Source: Clostridia bacterium
Lineage (GTDB): Bacteria > Bacillota > Clostridia > UBA1381 > UMGS1253
NCBI GenBank assembly: GCA_017411585.1
Contig: JAFQPV010000085.1
Coordinates: 1-14,120 of the forward strand
Direction: 5' to 3'
DNA: 14,120 nucleotides
The position numbers and the translations under genes are program-made. The stretch's first letter is position 1. Every line of letters starts with the position of its first letter. This document shows positions 13,242-14,120 of this stretch, piece after piece. The notes under the pieces are model-generated. The model was not told the origin of the DNA, ran no database searches, and saw only the letters and a program-made list of their open reading frames with translations.

Positions 13242-14028
13242 TTTGCATTTCCTCCAATCGTATGTGTTTGTTTATATCCTCGTCGGTGAGCGTGCTGATT
13301 TTGTCCATCAAATGCAGCATAAAGCTTCCACTACCGCTGTCGGTTTCGGAGAGCTGTCCGCTGATGCCGAGTACGGCGCAAGCTGTTTTTGCGGCAGAAA
13401 CAGCGTCTGTAACGGAGGCATAGCAAGCGCAGAGTGCGCCGAGCATACAGCCTGTGCCGGTTACGGTGGTAAGCTGCGGTGTACCGTTGCGGATATAGAG
13501 GACCGTATTGCCGTCGGTGATGATGTCTGTTTTCCCACTGACTAAAATGACGGTGCTGTATTTTTGTGCAAGCGCTGCCGCAATGCGCGTAGTGTGTCGC
13601 AAATCCAATGCTGCGTCGGCATCTACGCCTGCGGATTTATAATGCGCATCATAGAGTGCGCAGATTTCAGAGGCGTTGCCCTTAATCATTTGCGGTGTGT
13701 GTTGCTTTAAAAGTGTATGCACAAAATTGCGCCGCAGAGTGGAGCAAGCGATGCCGACCGCATCCAATACGGTCGCTACACCGTGCTTTAGCGCGGCTTC
13801 GGATGCAATCCGAATGGATTGCATCCTTGCATCTGTGATGTTGCCAAGGTTTAAAAGCAGGGCATTTGCGGTTTCGGTAATTTCCGCAACCTCCGCCGGA
13901 TGCTCTGCCATCATCGGCCTTGCACCGACGGCGAGGATGGCATTTGCACACTGGTTTATGGAAATTGGATTTGTAATGCAGTGTATAAGCGGATGAAATG
14001 CGCGGAGATTTTTACGAGCGGTTTGCAT
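13228..14028 (-). CDS. thiM: hydroxyethylthiazole kinase
   Basis: This 266-residue salvage enzyme phosphorylates 4-methyl-5-(2-hydroxyethyl)thiazole. Family motifs are HCITNPISINQCAN (16-29), LLNLGN (58-63), LDAVG (88-92, where most members have DPVG), IKGNASE (115-121) and the anion-hole GTGC (191-194) with C194. The Ala in place of Pro at residue 90 is a small departure from the usual motif. The start ATG at 14026-14028 has an AGAAGG site on the minus strand; an upstream in-frame TTG at 14067 would fall in the preceding gene. With ThiE and ThiD it forms a salvage set, which suggests the cell imports thiamine breakdown products. Confidence 0.95.
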   Translation of the reverse strand: MQTARKNLRAFHPLIHCITNPISINQCANAILAVGARPMMAEHPAEVAEITETANALLLNLGNITDARMQSIRIASEAALKHGVATVLDAVGIACSTLRRNFVHTLLKQHTPQMIKGNASEICALYDAHYKSAGVDADAALDLRHTTRIAAALAQKYSTVILVSGKTDIITDGNTVLYIRNGTPQLTTVTGTGCMLGALCACYASVTDAVSAAKTACAVLGISGQLSETDSGSGSFMLHLMDKISTLTDEDINKHIRLEEMQIEEL

Positions 14029-14120
14029 TGTTTTGTACCTTCTTTTTGATAAAATAAGCGATGGCAACGAAAATGAAGCCTGTCAAAGCGGTGTATGAAA
14101 TATACGACCAAACCGGCGAA
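14012..14120 (-). CDS. C-terminal end of a membrane protein upstream of thiM (partial)
   Basis: On the minus strand a frame is open from the window edge to TAA at 14012-14014, giving 35 residues. They contain one hydrophobic segment, YTALTGFIFVAIAYFI, followed by KKK and a polar tail, the look of a last transmembrane helix with a positive cytoplasmic end. It overlaps the start of thiM by 17 bases, consistent with a tightly packed operon. A transporter for a thiamine precursor (for example an HMP permease such as CytX, or an ECF S component) is the natural guess from position, but the residues visible do not identify a family. Another frame is also open here but has no such pattern. Confidence 0.6.
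   Translation of the reverse strand, partial: SPVWSYISYTALTGFIFVAIAYFIKKKVQNNANRS

Overview
The window reads as chromosomal DNA of a low-to-mid GC Gram-positive bacterium, most likely a member of the Clostridia (Firmicutes). The evidence is a DacF-type D-Ala-D-Ala carboxypeptidase, an SH3b-NlpC/P60 wall hydrolase, a comEC-holA pair, an infC-rpmI-rplT operon preceded by a Firmicutes-style leader with an intrinsic terminator, a TIGR03905/TSCPD small protein, and strong GGAGG-type ribosome binding sites. The genus cannot be named from this sequence. I saw no tRNA, rRNA, CRISPR array, insertion sequence or phage gene.

Layout. (1) Positions 1-2708, plus strand: the end of capE, then capF and capG. 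Together these make UDP-N-acetyl-L-fucosamine, a precursor for capsule or other surface polysaccharide. The run ends in a palindromic terminator that also serves the opposing gene. (2) Positions 2732-5645, minus strand: a 57-residue Lys-rich small protein, then dacF, then an uncharacterised NTP_transf_5-type nucleotidyltransferase. dacF has its own near-consensus promoter. (3) Positions 5818-10175, plus strand: a secreted SH3b-NlpC/P60 peptidoglycan hydrolase with its own consensus promoter, followed by comEC (DNA-uptake channel) and holA (DNA polymerase III delta). (4) Positions 10172-11796, plus strand: a perfect -35/-10 promoter overlapping the holA stop, a structured leader ending in a terminator (L20-type attenuator), infC with a probable AUC start, rpmI and rplT, a terminator, and a TSCPD small protein. 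(5) Positions 11812-14120, minus strand: a thiamine salvage operon reading (partial membrane protein)-thiM-thiE-thiD. Its genes overlap, and it ends in a palindrome containing the stop codons of both converging genes.

How they work together. CapE, CapF and CapG act in sequence on one nucleotide sugar. DacF and the NlpC/P60 enzyme both remodel peptidoglycan and flank a shared divergent regulatory region (about 5646-5817). ThiM and ThiD phosphorylate the thiazole and pyrimidine halves of thiamine and ThiE joins them; no de novo genes (thiC, thiG) are visible. IF3, L35 and L20 form the classic autoregulated operon.

Nothing here amounts to a clearly new biological system. The items most worth a second look are the 57-residue ORF at 5472-5645, the non-AUG infC start with its leader, the nucleotidyltransferase beside dacF, and a promoter whose predicted start falls on a terminator-like hairpin before comEC.
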